Shown piece after piece: positions 14,638 to 24,058 of a stretch of DNA of 43,252 bases. This DNA comes from an uncultured Akkermansia sp. (GTDB lineage Bacteria > Verrucomicrobiota > Verrucomicrobiia > Verrucomicrobiales > Akkermansiaceae): NCBI GenBank assembly GCA_904502165.1, contig CAJGDB010000004.1:1-43252 (forward strand), given 5' to 3'. The translations under genes were made by a program, and so were the position numbers. Position 1 is the stretch's first letter. Each line of letters begins with the position of its first letter. Under the pieces are notes generated by a model, which saw only the letters and a list, made by a program, of their open reading frames with translations, had not been told where the DNA came from and did no database searches.

Positions 14638-16396
14638 ACGGCTGCACTTGCGGAGAAGTCAGATCCAGCGACGGATTGTAGTGGGGAGTTTCGAGCCGGA
14701 ACAGGCCGAGAAGAGTATGGAAGAGGTGCTCATGCGCCACAGTCTGGCTGGCATTGGCCCGCATCTGCTGCAGGGCGGCGGCAAAATGAGGGTGCAGTTT
14801 TTCAAACGCCTCATTATAAAGCACAAACATACCCACGCGGCACCCGCTGGTAGCATGGTATGCGCGGTGACTTTCCCCAAGAGCAGCGCGGCCCCACATA
14901 CCATCGTGCCCCAGATACTCGCCGTGGTCGCTCACATAAAGATAGACAAAGGGACGCGACCCGATTGCCTCTGCCACACGGCGGAAGAATTCATCGGTGT
15001 AGTGAATCGTGCTATCGTATGCATTATTCACCTCCTGAGCCTTTGAAGAAGGATCTTCGAAATTGGCCGCCACAGGGGCAAAGGGAATGTTTGTGCGGTC
15101 GTAATGCTCAAAGGGAGTGTGGCTTCCCTCGTTATTGATAAAGAACAACAGATTCTTCCCCTTTACTGAATTCTGCAGCACTTCCTGCATCTGCGGCACC
15201 GCCGTCCAGGGGCTGCCGGGAGCATTGAACCTCTGCTTCGAACGCTGGGTGAGCACAAGAACCACACGATCATATTTCAGTTTCTGAGCACAGCGACGGC
15301 CGAAAAACGAATAGATATCAAACCCACATGCATCAAACAAATCAAGCACAGAACCTGTACGCGGCTGCATTTCCGGGCGCTTCTCATGAATATCACGGCG
15401 AGCGTCGGTCAGCATGGCAATCTGCGCCTGGCAGGTATCACATGCGGCAGAAATGCAATCCGGGAAATTAATCAATCTCTCCTGTTGGCGCAGCCATGGA
15501 GTGGTATCACGTTCATAGCCATTCAAGCTCATGCGGTCGGCACGGATACTTTCGCCCACATGCACCACAAGCACAACCCCCTCGCCTCCCCGCAAGGTAT
15601 GAAGTCTGCAGGGTTGGTCTGCAGGAGAGGTCAGCGCTTCCACTATGTTAATCGTGGCCTCGTTTATAGTGAGGGCTTCGGCCACAGAAGAGTAAAGGCC
15701 CGGCAGCTCACTTACCGGCCAGAAAAAATCCTGCTTGACCCGGTTCGGGGGAATCAGCAAAGCAAAAAGCAGGCTGGCACTGCCGAACAGGCAGGCTGCA
15801 TTGAAGAGAGAAAGGCTATTCTGCCTGCACAATGTACGGCGGAGCCCCCAGCAGAGCAGAATGCCAAGCACAAACGAAAGTGCGAGCATGCCCAGGTTGG
15901 TGAAGGTAAGGTAAGCGAGGGCATCCTCCCACGAAGCCTCCAGAATCTCCGCAATTACCAGGGAATTAATGCGGGTTCCATATTGCAGATAACCGCATAT
16001 CTGCATGATTTCCAGCACCAGGAACACCAGCCAGAACACCATGGCCCCCGCCCGGAATACGGCCCATAACAGGCAGAGTACTGCCATGGTCATGAACACC
16101 GAAAGGTGCAGCTGCCAGGGTACTGCAAAAGCAAAGAGATTGCAGGCGCAATCCAGCGCCACAGCCAGGATGAACACCACCCAGAGACTGCCGGCAGAAG
16201 GCAGGGCCGCCTTGTTCAGACGGCGGGCAAGCCAGATTCCGACTGCGGCTAACAGAGGAAACAGGAACGCGCCGTATCCCCACCACGGAAGTTCAAATGC
16301 TACACGCCAGGTGTACGCACCCTTGCATGCCATGAATGCTGCCAGCAACAGTAGCAAAACAAGCAGGAACAGGCGCGATTTCACCCAGCGGAACAT
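14618..16396 (-). CDS. EptA/sulfatase-type phosphoethanolamine transferase
   Basis: 592 residues from ATG 16396. Five hydrophobic segments occupy the first ~220 residues, then comes a periplasmic sulfatase-fold domain. The catalytic layout of lipid A phosphoethanolamine transferases is visible: GESIRADRMSLNGY near 280-294, then a CDTC motif near 319-322 whose Thr matches the nucleophile of EptA, and DHGEYLG further on for metal binding. The reaction would move phosphoethanolamine from phosphatidylethanolamine to lipid A or another glycan. The frame is open to a GTG at 16438 inside the previous gene, but the ATG gives a normal signal-anchor start. It sits second in an operon after the Cys-rich YlbF gene (20-nt gap) and overlaps rmuC. 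Acceptor not known. Confidence 0.82.
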   Translation of the reverse strand: MFRWVKSRLFLLVLLLLLAAFMACKGAYTWRVAFELPWWGYGAFLFPLLAAVGIWLARRLNKAALPSAGSLWVVFILAVALDCACNLFAFAVPWQLHLSVFMTMAVLCLLWAVFRAGAMVFWLVFLVLEIMQICGYLQYGTRINSLVIAEILEASWEDALAYLTFTNLGMLALSFVLGILLCWGLRRTLCRQNSLSLFNAACLFGSASLLFALLIPPNRVKQDFFWPVSELPGLYSSVAEALTINEATINIVEALTSPADQPCRLHTLRGGEGVVLVVHVGESIRADRMSLNGYERDTTPWLRQQERLINFPDCISAACDTCQAQIAMLTDARRDIHEKRPEMQPRTGSVLDLFDACGFDIYSFFGRRCAQKLKYDRVVLVLTQRSKQRFNAPGSPWTAVPQMQEVLQNSVKGKNLLFFINNEGSHTPFEHYDRTNIPFAPVAANFEDPSSKAQEVNNAYDSTIHYTDEFFRRVAEAIGSRPFVYLYVSDHGEYLGHDGMWGRAALGESHRAYHATSGCRVGMFVLYNEAFEKLHPHFAAALQQMRANASQTVAHEHLFHTLLGLFRLETPHYNPSLDLTSPQVQPYDGPTP

Positions 16397-16416
16397 AGAT
16401 TTTACAGAAGTAGTGT

Positions 16417-16989
16417 TTAGTGCTTGCCGCACTTGCACTCATGACCTTCGCCATGTTTGCCGCAGCATTCGCCTTCGCCGTGGCCACCGCAGCATTCGTG
16501 GTCATCGCCACAGGAGCATTCACGCTTCCCGCATGACTCATTATCGCAATCGCCACAGTCACCATGACAGCCGCCGCCGCAGGAACAGGCACTCATCTGC
16601 TGGTTCATGGCATCGGCCACCTCCTCATCACTGGGCGCAGCCCCCTTCTCAATGGCCAGGCAGAGGTACTGGTTCACCACAGAAAGCATATCATCAAGCA
16701 GCTGGCGGGATTCAAGGAAGCCCTTGCAGAGCTCATTCTCCACCACAGCAGAGCGCAGCTGGTCAAACTTACTGAGTTCCTCCTCAGAAGGGGGCATACC
16801 CTCCATGTGCTTGTTACGCAGAGTCTCGCCATATTCGCTCACTTTGCGGAAGAGGTCAGTAGCCTCGGGGTTCTGGTAGAAAAGACCAATGCGGGCCTTG
16901 GCGGCCACCACTTTCTGGCTGCTTGCAAAGGCAGAGGCCAGCTCACCAGCCAGCTTTGCCAATTCAGGGGTAAGGGAAGTATTTGCCAT
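16417..16989 (-). CDS. YlbF/YmcA-domain protein with a Cys/His-rich metal-binding tail
   Basis: 190 residues. Residues 1-115 are helical and match the YlbF/YmcA (Com_YlbF) domain (LAGELASAFASSQKVVAAKARI...NPEATDLFRKVSEY), known in Firmicutes as part of the Y-complex that tunes RNase Y-dependent mRNA processing. The last ~57 residues hold 14 Cys and 6 His among Gly, Asp and Glu (CSCGGGCHGDCGDC...HECKCGKH), a metallothionein-like tail. Some YlbF-family proteins do bind iron-sulfur clusters through C-terminal cysteines; a tail this dense is unusual. It begins an operon with the EptA-like and rmuC genes, and its promoter closely resembles that of the thioredoxin-fold gene at 36855. The role is not known. 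Confidence 0.78.
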   Translation of the reverse strand: MANTSLTPELAKLAGELASAFASSQKVVAAKARIGLFYQNPEATDLFRKVSEYGETLRNKHMEGMPPSEEELSKFDQLRSAVVENELCKGFLESRQLLDDMLSVVNQYLCLAIEKGAAPSDEEVADAMNQQMSACSCGGGCHGDCGDCDNESCGKRECSCGDDHECCGGHGEGECCGKHGEGHECKCGKH

Positions 16990-16998
16990 AACGCGCGG

Positions 16999-17027
16999 AG
17001 CGTAGCATATTTCCTGTTCTTTTGCAA
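16999..17027 (-). promoter_or_regulatory. Promoter of the ylbF-like operon
   Basis: Minus-strand TTGCAA (17027-17022), a 17-nt spacer and TACGCT (17004-16999), then 9 nt (CCGCGCGTT) to the ATG. From the spacer end ATATGC through the start codon, it matches the promoter at 36865-36893 in 20 of 24 positions. Confidence 0.55.
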
Positions 17028-17051
17028 TCCCGGAATGTGTCAGATACCCTC

Positions 17052-20000
17052 TCAGCGTTCCAACTCGGCCTTGATGAACGGCGCTGTGGGAGATTTAGCC
17101 CGCGACAGCTGGCGCACGGTTCCTTGAGCCACAATAGTACCACCTGCGGCACCTGCTCCGGGGCCCACATCGATGATGTAATCTGCCTCACACACCAGCT
17201 CCATATTATGCTCAATCACCACAACAGTATTGCCCATTTCCACCAGGCGGCGCAGAACCTGCACCAGAAGCCTCACATCGTGCGGATGCAGACCGATGGT
17301 CGGTTCTTCAATAAGATAGAGATCCTGCGGCAAGGAACGACCCTTACGGATGGCGTTGAGCGCAGCCCGGCGGCCCTTAATGAGCTCTGCAACCAGTTTG
17401 ATGCGCTGAGCCTCACCACCACTGAGTGTATTACTGGCCTGTCCCAGTGTCAGGTAGCCTAACCCGGTATCACAGAGGAGCCGCAGCGGTTCTGCCAGAC
17501 GCGGCTGGCTCGCAAAGAATTCTGCTGCTTCCTCCATATCCATATTCAGCACATCGGCAATATTCTTTCCCTTGTATCGCACCTGGAGTGTGCGGGAGTT
17601 GTAGCGGGCACCTCGGCAGGTCTCGCATGGCACACTGCAAGGAGGCAGAAAATCCATCTCCTGACGCTGGTATCCGGTTCCCTTGCAGGCCTCACAATGC
17701 CCGGCGGCGGTATTGAAAGAGAAGCGGCTGGCATCGAACCCCAGGCGGCGGGCATCAGCACTCTGGGCAAAGAGGGCGCGGATTTCGTTGAAAATGCCTA
17801 TGTAGGTTGCCGGAGTACTGCGCGGGGTCTTACCCAGGGGAGATTGGTCTACCTGATACAAGGCCCGCACAGAATCCAGGCCCTTGCTCTTCTTCCAGGC
17901 GGCACGCTCCTCGCGAGAGATGCTACCGCCCAGAGCATCTCTCACGGCAGGTCCCAGCGTACCGGTGATCAGCGAGGTTTTTCCGGCTCCACTCGGCCCG
18001 GTGACCACCGTAAAGCGAGCACGGGGTACACGCAGGGTCACCTCCTTGAGATTATGCAGGCAGCATCCTTCCAGCTCAAGCCATTGAGCCTCTTTCAGCG
18101 GCAGATATTTACCACAGTACGGATGCCTGGCGCGGGTAAGCAAAGCCTGCCCGGTAACGGAATCCGGATTGTGCTCTACCTCCTCGAAACTTCCCTGCGC
18201 CATGATTTCGCCACCATGCACACCGGCAGCAGGCCCCAGGTCAATGATATGATCTGCCGCCCTCATGGTATCCTCATCGTGTTCCACCACCAGCAGCGTA
18301 TTACCCCGCTGCCTCAGCTCCTTCAGCGTGTGCAGCAGACGCTCATTATCCTGCGGATGCAAACCGATGGTCGGTTCATCCAGCACATAGAGTACGCCAC
18401 GCAGTTCAGATCCCAGCTGGGCAGCCAGGCGGATGCGCTGGGTCTCGCCACCGGAAAGAGTGGTGGCCGCCCGGTCAAGCGAAAGATACCCCAGGCCCAC
18501 GCGCTGCAGGAAACGCAGGCGCGGCGCTATTTCCGCCAGTATGTTACGGGAGATTTCAGCCTCTCTCCCTTCGAATTTCCAGCTTTCCACCACGGGCAGG
18601 GCCTCATCGGCAGACATGTGGCCAAGCTCGGCAATATTGCGACCGGAAAGCCTCACTCCCAGGGCAAAGGAATTCAGACGCGTTCCCTGACATACAGGAC
18701 AGACTACACTTTCTTCCTCCCTGGCAGCGGCTCGCTCGACATCGCGGTCATACTTGAGTTCCTTTTCAAGCTGGCTGAGTTTTTCCTCGTCTTTCCCGCC
18801 GGTTTTCACCTTACCTATGCGCCCATGCCCCATGCAGTTCGGACACCAGCCGCGCGGGGAATTGAAGGAGAAGGTAGAAGGCTCAGGCTCAGGGAAGGAT
18901 TCGCCGCAGGAAGGGCACGTGAGGCGAGTCCCCAGCAGCTGTTCCTCCCCCTCCTTAATCAGGCGGATGAACCCATCACCCATTTCAAGGGCTCGGGAAA
19001 CTGTTTCCATGATACCGGCGCAGTCAGCCTCTTCTCCATTAACACAGATACGATTGCCCTTCACATTGATTTCTGCCAGCACCACATCGACATCATGATT
19101 CGAATAGCGGTCCAGAGGCGTAAAGGAGTCTGATGCCACCAGCACACCATCAGCCCGCAGATAGGGGTATTTCTTCTTCACCGCCCAGCGGGCCAGATCC
19201 GCATAATGACCCTTGCGGTTCCGCACCACCGGGGCTGCAACCATGAGACTGGCCGGGCGGCTCGCGATTTCATGCTGTACAAGCTCCTGAATTTCTGCCA
19301 CAGAACGGCGACCCACAAGCACACGGCAGTTCGGGCAATGCGGCTGCCCCAGCTTAGCATACAGCAGTCGCAGGAACTGCCATATCTCCGTTACTGTTCC
19401 CACAGTCGATTTACAACCGCCGCGTGAGCGGTTCTGCTCAATGGCGACAGTAGGTGGCAGGCCGGTCAGGCGATCAATATCTGGAGTTTCCATCTGCTCG
19501 GTGAATTGACGAGCGTAAGGACTCATCACATCCATAAAGCGCTTCTGCCCTTCAGCAAAGATAATGTCAAATGCCAGAGTACTCTTACCACTACCGGAAA
19601 GACCGGTTACCACCGTCAAGGCATCACGGGGAATATCCACATCTATATTTTTGAGCTGGTGGTGGCGTGCCCCGCGCAAGGCGATAACTCCGGCAGGAAC
19701 GGAGGAATCGTGTTCCTCTGCCGCCATGAGGGGAAGTGCCGCCACTTCCATGTGCAATGCCTCTGCCAGAAAATGGGAGGTATAGCCACAACCTGTGGAT
19801 GCCACATGCTCCGGCGTTCCCTGAGCCACCAGCAGACCACCACCGGTACCGCCTTCGGGGCCCAGGTCAATGATATGGTCTGCACATTTGATAAGTTCCA
19901 TGTTATGCTCGATAACCAGCAGAGTATTCCCCTGCTCCACCAGGCGTTCAAACACACGCAGCAGCACCTCCAGGTCACGGAAGTGAAGACCTGTTCCCGG

Positions 20001-22568
20001 TTCATCCAGTATGAGCAGGCGGCCCTTGACCTGTTTTTCACCGGCAAGGCTGTCCACGAGAATGTGAGCCAGCTTGAGGCGCTGATTCTCACCACCGGAA
20101 AGCGTATTGAGAGGCTGCCCCAGCCCCAGATGCCCCAGGCCTACATCTACCAGCACCTGCAGACGGGCAGCTATGCGGCGGGCGCGGGCATTGTGCTCGC
20201 GGGCAAAGAGATTCCTGGCTGCCACAATGTCCATTGCCAGCATTTCGGCCATATTGTACCCAAGCAGCGTGATGCTGAGCGCCTGTTCGGTATACCGGGA
20301 ACCATGGCACAAGGCACAGGGCACGTAGATATCCGAAAGGAACTGCATTTCCACCTTTTCCTGCCCCAGCCCGGCACAACGGGGGCAGCGCCCCTCTCCG
20401 CTGTTAAAAGAGAAATACCCCGGTTTAAGCCCCCGGGCCTGTGCGGCGGGTTCGGCTACGAACAGAGCGCGAATATCCTCGAACACGCCCATATAAACCG
20501 CCGGTGTACTGCGCGGAGTCCTCACAATGGGGCTCTGATCCACCAGCACCACCTCCTCCACCTCTTCCAGACCGGAAATGCGGCGCACCTGCACCTCATC
20601 CTCATCATCCAGTTCATCCGGGTGCAGCGAACCATACAACACCTGGCATGCCAGCGTGCTCTTGCCGCTGCCGGAAACACCCGTAAGGCAATTATAGACC
20701 CCCAGCGGTATCTCGACGGAAAAGTCATGCAGATTATGGCATTCTGCCCCTTCAATACGTATACAGCCCTTACCCTTACGGCGTGTGACCGGCACCGGGA
20801 TACGGCGGATTCCTCCGAGATACTGCCCTGTGAGGGAATCCGCATGGCTAAGGATTCCCTGCGGAGAGCCGGCATACACCAGATTGCCGCCAGCAACTCC
20901 GCTTCCCGGGCCCATATCCACCAGATAGTCAGCCGCACGCATCACCGCCTCCTCATGCTCGACGACAACCAGCGTGTTCCCCCGCTGGGAAAGACGACGC
21001 ATGGCGTTGATAAGGCGTGCTGTATCGCGAGCATGAAGCCCCACTGTAGGCTCATCGAGCACAAACAGAGTTTCCGTAAGAGCAGCCCCGAGGCACGCGG
21101 TAAGGCTCACGCGTTCGATTTCTCCACCGGATAGAGAGCGGGTGAGGCGGTTGGCTGCCATATATCCAAGCCCCACTTCACAGAGATAGGCCACGCGACT
21201 GCGGAATTCCTTTGCGGCCTGAGCCAGGGAGCGGTCTTCGCCGGTATGCCCCAGCACATGGGTATCCAGCCAGGGAAGGAGTTCCTCCATAGGCAAGGCC
21301 TGCACCTGAGGCACAGTAAGACCGCCGATGGTAAAGGCCAGAGCCTCCGGGCGCAGGCGGCCTCCGTGGCATTCAGGGCATACACTATACACCCGGTAAT
21401 AGGCAAGGAACACGCGCACACTCATCTTGTGGGCATGTTTCTCCATGTCATCAAAAATCCCCTTATAGCCATACCACAGGCCCTGGTCATAGGCCTCCCA
21501 GGCATCCATATCCCCGGCTTCTCCATAGAATACCCAGTCCTGTTCCTCGCGGGTCAGCTCACACCAGGGAATGTTCATACGCACGGCGTGTGCACGTTTG
21601 TTGGCACGTACAAAATCCTTGTAACAGGAAGAGAGAGTTGCTGAGGAAAGCATCTTCAACGCGCCTTCTGCTATCGTTTTCTCAGGAATAATCCCTTTGT
21701 GGTAATCGTAGGTTATACTGCGGCCATATCCCTTGCAGGCCGGGCAGGCTCCCAGCGGAGAATTCCCGCTGAACAAACCAGGCCGCGGTTCCATCAACGG
21801 GAACCAATCGGTACGGAAACAACGGGGAGGCTGCCATGCTCCCTCTTCCCCCTGCAGTGAAACGTACGCAACATCCTGCCCCAGATGCAGCGCTGTTTCA
21901 AGCGCCTCCATCAGGCGAGGCCGGATTTCTGAGGTCAACCTGACCCGATCCTGAATCACCAACCAGCGCTCCATACCCAGTAGTTCCTCCGTGGCATCGG
22001 TCAGGCTCACCACCCCTTCCTCCGCCAGCACACGAAGATACCCCTGCGCTTCCAGAGCCAGTCGCATTTCCTCGAAAGTACCGACCGGACTTACGGCAAA
22101 ACATACCAGCGCCGGAGTGCCGGCATGCAAGCTTATCAATTCATCTGCAACCCCCTGAGGTGTAGCAGGGCGCACAATGTCACCCGCGGAATCACGCCCC
22201 TCTGAAAGCCGGGAGAAAATGAGTTTCAGATACTCATTCATGCCGGTCATCGTTCCTACTGTACTGCGGGAATTCTTGACCGAATTACGCTGCCCCAGGG
22301 CAATGGATGGCGGAACATTTTCCACGGCTTTCACAGACGGGCGGTCCATGCGCTCCATGAACTGGCGCACATAGGGCGAAAAGGTTTCAACATACCTCCG
22401 CTGCCCCTCAGCATACAGGGTACTCATGGCAAGCGAACTCTTGCCGCTGCCGCTCGGCCCGGTCACCACAGTGATTCCTCCAAGCGGGATATCCACATCC
22501 ACCCCTTTCAGGTTATGCTCTGACGCACCCCTGATATGGATAAATCTGTCTTCTCCCCGTGATTCCAT
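17052..22568 (-). CDS. uvrA: Double-length UvrA, excinuclease ABC subunit A (tandem fusion)
   Basis: 1838 residues, twice the usual ~940. Two complete UvrA copies are joined at about residue 960, where a second start-like segment begins (IALRGARHHQLKNIDVDIP). Each copy has two ABC modules. Walker A loops are GPSGSGKS (37-44), GVSGSGKS (about 629), GLSGSGKS (about 1000) and GPSGAGKT (about 1528). Four signature motifs are intact: LSGGEIER, LSGGENQR, LSGGETQR, LSGGEAQR. Zinc-finger CPxC pairs follow each. The second copy keeps the CPNC motif of the UvrB-binding region (QPHCPNC), whereas the first copy lacks it. UvrA finds bulky DNA lesions and loads UvrB. The start is fixed by the first strand, FIHIRGASEHNLKGV. 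The ATG lies 6 nt from a good -10 box. Confidence 0.96.
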   Translation of the reverse strand: MESRGEDRFIHIRGASEHNLKGVDVDIPLGGITVVTGPSGSGKSSLAMSTLYAEGQRRYVETFSPYVRQFMERMDRPSVKAVENVPPSIALGQRNSVKNSRSTVGTMTGMNEYLKLIFSRLSEGRDSAGDIVRPATPQGVADELISLHAGTPALVCFAVSPVGTFEEMRLALEAQGYLRVLAEEGVVSLTDATEELLGMERWLVIQDRVRLTSEIRPRLMEALETALHLGQDVAYVSLQGEEGAWQPPRCFRTDWFPLMEPRPGLFSGNSPLGACPACKGYGRSITYDYHKGIIPEKTIAEGALKMLSSATLSSCYKDFVRANKRAHAVRMNIPWCELTREEQDWVFYGEAGDMDAWEAYDQGLWYGYKGIFDDMEKHAHKMSVRVFLAYYRVYSVCPECHGGRLRPEALAFTIGGLTVPQVQALPMEELLPWLDTHVLGHTGEDRSLAQAAKEFRSRVAYLCEVGLGYMAANRLTRSLSGGEIERVSLTACLGAALTETLFVLDEPTVGLHARDTARLINAMRRLSQRGNTLVVVEHEEAVMRAADYLVDMGPGSGVAGGNLVYAGSPQGILSHADSLTGQYLGGIRRIPVPVTRRKGKGCIRIEGAECHNLHDFSVEIPLGVYNCLTGVSGSGKSTLACQVLYGSLHPDELDDEDEVQVRRISGLEEVEEVVLVDQSPIVRTPRSTPAVYMGVFEDIRALFVAEPAAQARGLKPGYFSFNSGEGRCPRCAGLGQEKVEMQFLSDIYVPCALCHGSRYTEQALSITLLGYNMAEMLAMDIVAARNLFAREHNARARRIAARLQVLVDVGLGHLGLGQPLNTLSGGENQRLKLAHILVDSLAGEKQVKGRLLILDEPGTGLHFRDLEVLLRVFERLVEQGNTLLVIEHNMELIKCADHIIDLGPEGGTGGGLLVAQGTPEHVASTGCGYTSHFLAEALHMEVAALPLMAAEEHDSSVPAGVIALRGARHHQLKNIDVDIPRDALTVVTGLSGSGKSTLAFDIIFAEGQKRFMDVMSPYARQFTEQMETPDIDRLTGLPPTVAIEQNRSRGGCKSTVGTVTEIWQFLRLLYAKLGQPHCPNCRVLVGRRSVAEIQELVQHEIASRPASLMVAAPVVRNRKGHYADLARWAVKKKYPYLRADGVLVASDSFTPLDRYSNHDVDVVLAEINVKGNRICVNGEEADCAGIMETVSRALEMGDGFIRLIKEGEEQLLGTRLTCPSCGESFPEPEPSTFSFNSPRGWCPNCMGHGRIGKVKTGGKDEEKLSQLEKELKYDRDVERAAAREEESVVCPVCQGTRLNSFALGVRLSGRNIAELGHMSADEALPVVESWKFEGREAEISRNILAEIAPRLRFLQRVGLGYLSLDRAATTLSGGETQRIRLAAQLGSELRGVLYVLDEPTIGLHPQDNERLLHTLKELRQRGNTLLVVEHDEDTMRAADHIIDLGPAAGVHGGEIMAQGSFEEVEHNPDSVTGQALLTRARHPYCGKYLPLKEAQWLELEGCCLHNLKEVTLRVPRARFTVVTGPSGAGKTSLITGTLGPAVRDALGGSISREERAAWKKSKGLDSVRALYQVDQSPLGKTPRSTPATYIGIFNEIRALFAQSADARRLGFDASRFSFNTAAGHCEACKGTGYQRQEMDFLPPCSVPCETCRGARYNSRTLQVRYKGKNIADVLNMDMEEAAEFFASQPRLAEPLRLLCDTGLGYLTLGQASNTLSGGEAQRIKLVAELIKGRRAALNAIRKGRSLPQDLYLIEEPTIGLHPHDVRLLVQVLRRLVEMGNTVVVIEHNMELVCEADYIIDVGPGAGAAGGTIVAQGTVRQLSRAKSPTAPFIKAELER

Positions 22569-22574
22569 GGAATA

Positions 22575-22603
22575 ATTCTAAACTTCTATATCCCTTCTCT
22601 CAA
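22575..22603 (-). promoter_or_regulatory. Promoter of uvrA
   Basis: Minus-strand TTGAGA (22603-22598), a 17-nt spacer and TAGAAT (22580-22575), then exactly 6 nt (TATTCC) to the ATG. A leaderless mRNA is predicted. I see no obvious LexA-type palindrome over it. Confidence 0.6.
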
Positions 22604-22681
22604 GTACATTTTGTGTCTGCGAGTACTTTTTTGCATTTTCTTCTGGAACGAAATTCCATGATATGCTGCCAACATTTATTC

Positions 22682-22710
22682 TTGATTCGGCAGGTCAACC
22701 ATGATACAAG
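22682..22710 (+). promoter_or_regulatory. Promoter of the first OprB-like porin gene
   Basis: TTGATT (22682-22687), a 17-nt spacer and TACAAG (22705-22710) preceded by TGA (extended -10). The leader would be about 20 nt. A second extended -10, TGATATGCT, lies about 45 nt further upstream. Confidence 0.45.
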
Positions 22711-22735
22711 CTAGCAATCTGAGCCATATCTGCAT

Positions 22736-23938
22736 ATGAAAATCAAGAATCTCCTTCTCTCCATCCTGGCAGTTTCCGGCATGACACAAGCCGGAGACGA
22801 AGCCACCGGCAGCTATTACACCGCCGGCAAGTTCTTCTACGACGGCGGCCTCATGCTTCCCGGCGACAATGCGCCGAAATACAAGAAGCAGATCTTCGAG
22901 AAGTTCGGCACCTCCTTTGCGACAGAAATCGGCATAGGTTACTGGGCTATTGACAACCAGGCCATCGGATACAACTCTGACAACTACATCACCAAGGTAT
23001 GGGGGCGCGTGGACCAGAGACTCATCAAGGACGAAGTAGACGGCGGCACCTGGCTGCGGGCCGATTTCATGGGCAGCTGGGGGCTGGATGACGAAACAGC
23101 CAATGCGGACAATTTCTTTGATGGAGGCTTCGGTTCTGCCACCTGGCACAACACCGATTTGTTCGGCCCCCGTAACTTCTACCTGCTCAACCTCACCCTC
23201 AAGCAATATTTTGCCAACAAGAGCGTGTGCGTCAATGGCGGCATCATCTGGATGAGCCAGTACTTCGACCGCATCAGCCACGCCCGTTTCGCCAGCGACG
23301 CCTTCGAGAAATCCCCCGTTCTACCGCTGGTCTGGCAGGCACCCGGTGCCGTGGTACAGTGGGAAGTGAATGAAGATAATTTTGCAACGCTGGCCCTTGT
23401 AGGCACAGGTGTTCCCGGTGGGCAGAACCCGTATGACTTCGACAACACTATCGGCTACGCCGTGGTGGGTGAATGGGGCCGCGAATTTGCCGATGACAAA
23501 GGTATCTGGCGCGTAGCTCCCTTCTTCACCTGCGAGGATGCCCCCCATTACTCCGGCAAGGACAAGGAGCGCACGGCCTATGGTATCATGACCGGTGTAG
23601 AATACCAGATAAACGACATTGCCAAGGTATACGGCCGCCTTGCCCTTGCTAGCAGTGACTACATTCGCTGCCGCCAGGAAGCTATGGTCGGTACGACCCT
23701 GCGTGTTGTCCCCTCCCGCCCGGATGACTACCTGGGTATCGGATTCGGTATCTACAAGGGCAACGATGAAACAAAGGAACTGGTCAACACTTACGAAAAA
23801 GTGCTTGAGTTCACCTACAACGTACAGGTGAGCAGTAACTTCACCATTGCACCATACTACCAGGTGTACTTCACCCCGGCCTATCGCGATGCCAGCACCG
23901 TGAGTGCCACCGGGGTACAGGCCCACTTCTCGTTCTGA
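22736..23938 (+). CDS. OprB-like carbohydrate-selective porin, first of two
   Basis: 400 residues. A signal peptide (MKIKNLLLSILAVSGMTQA, 1-19) is followed by a beta-rich outer-membrane barrel with alternating aromatic strands, ending in Phe (VQAHFSF) as outer-membrane barrels do. The segment GTTLRVVPSRPDDYLGIGFGIYKG followed by E--Y---VSSNFTIAPYYQVYF matches the C-terminal strands of the OprB family, which passes mono- and oligosaccharides through the outer membrane. It is about half identical by eye to the next gene. The start is fixed by the signal peptide. It has its own promoter and terminator, so the two porins can be regulated separately. The sugar is not predictable. Confidence 0.8.
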   Translation: MKIKNLLLSILAVSGMTQAGDEATGSYYTAGKFFYDGGLMLPGDNAPKYKKQIFEKFGTSFATEIGIGYWAIDNQAIGYNSDNYITKVWGRVDQRLIKDEVDGGTWLRADFMGSWGLDDETANADNFFDGGFGSATWHNTDLFGPRNFYLLNLTLKQYFANKSVCVNGGIIWMSQYFDRISHARFASDAFEKSPVLPLVWQAPGAVVQWEVNEDNFATLALVGTGVPGGQNPYDFDNTIGYAVVGEWGREFADDKGIWRVAPFFTCEDAPHYSGKDKERTAYGIMTGVEYQINDIAKVYGRLALASSDYIRCRQEAMVGTTLRVVPSRPDDYLGIGFGIYKGNDETKELVNTYEKVLEFTYNVQVSSNFTIAPYYQVYFTPAYRDASTVSATGVQAHFSF

Positions 23939-23961
23939 TTTTGAAGGAATCCTCATATTTT

Positions 23962-24000
23962 ACCGCCGCTGCACCCAGGCAGCGGCGGTTTTGTCTTTTA
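23962..24000 (+). terminator. Terminator after the first porin gene
   Basis: CCGCCGCTGC (23963-23972) pairs with GCAGCGGCGG (23979-23988), 6-nt loop, followed by TTTTGTCTTTTA. Confidence 0.92.
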
Positions 24001-24005
24001 TTTGC

Positions 24006-24034
24006 TTGCCATATTCGTTAGCCTGTGATACTGT
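24006..24034 (+). promoter_or_regulatory. Promoter of the second OprB-like porin gene
   Basis: TTGCCA (24006-24011), a 17-nt spacer and TACTGT (24029-24034) with TGA in front. The leader would be about 18 nt. The arrangement parallels the first porin promoter. Confidence 0.45.
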
Positions 24035-24058
24035 CTGGCATCCACTTATCTCATTATC

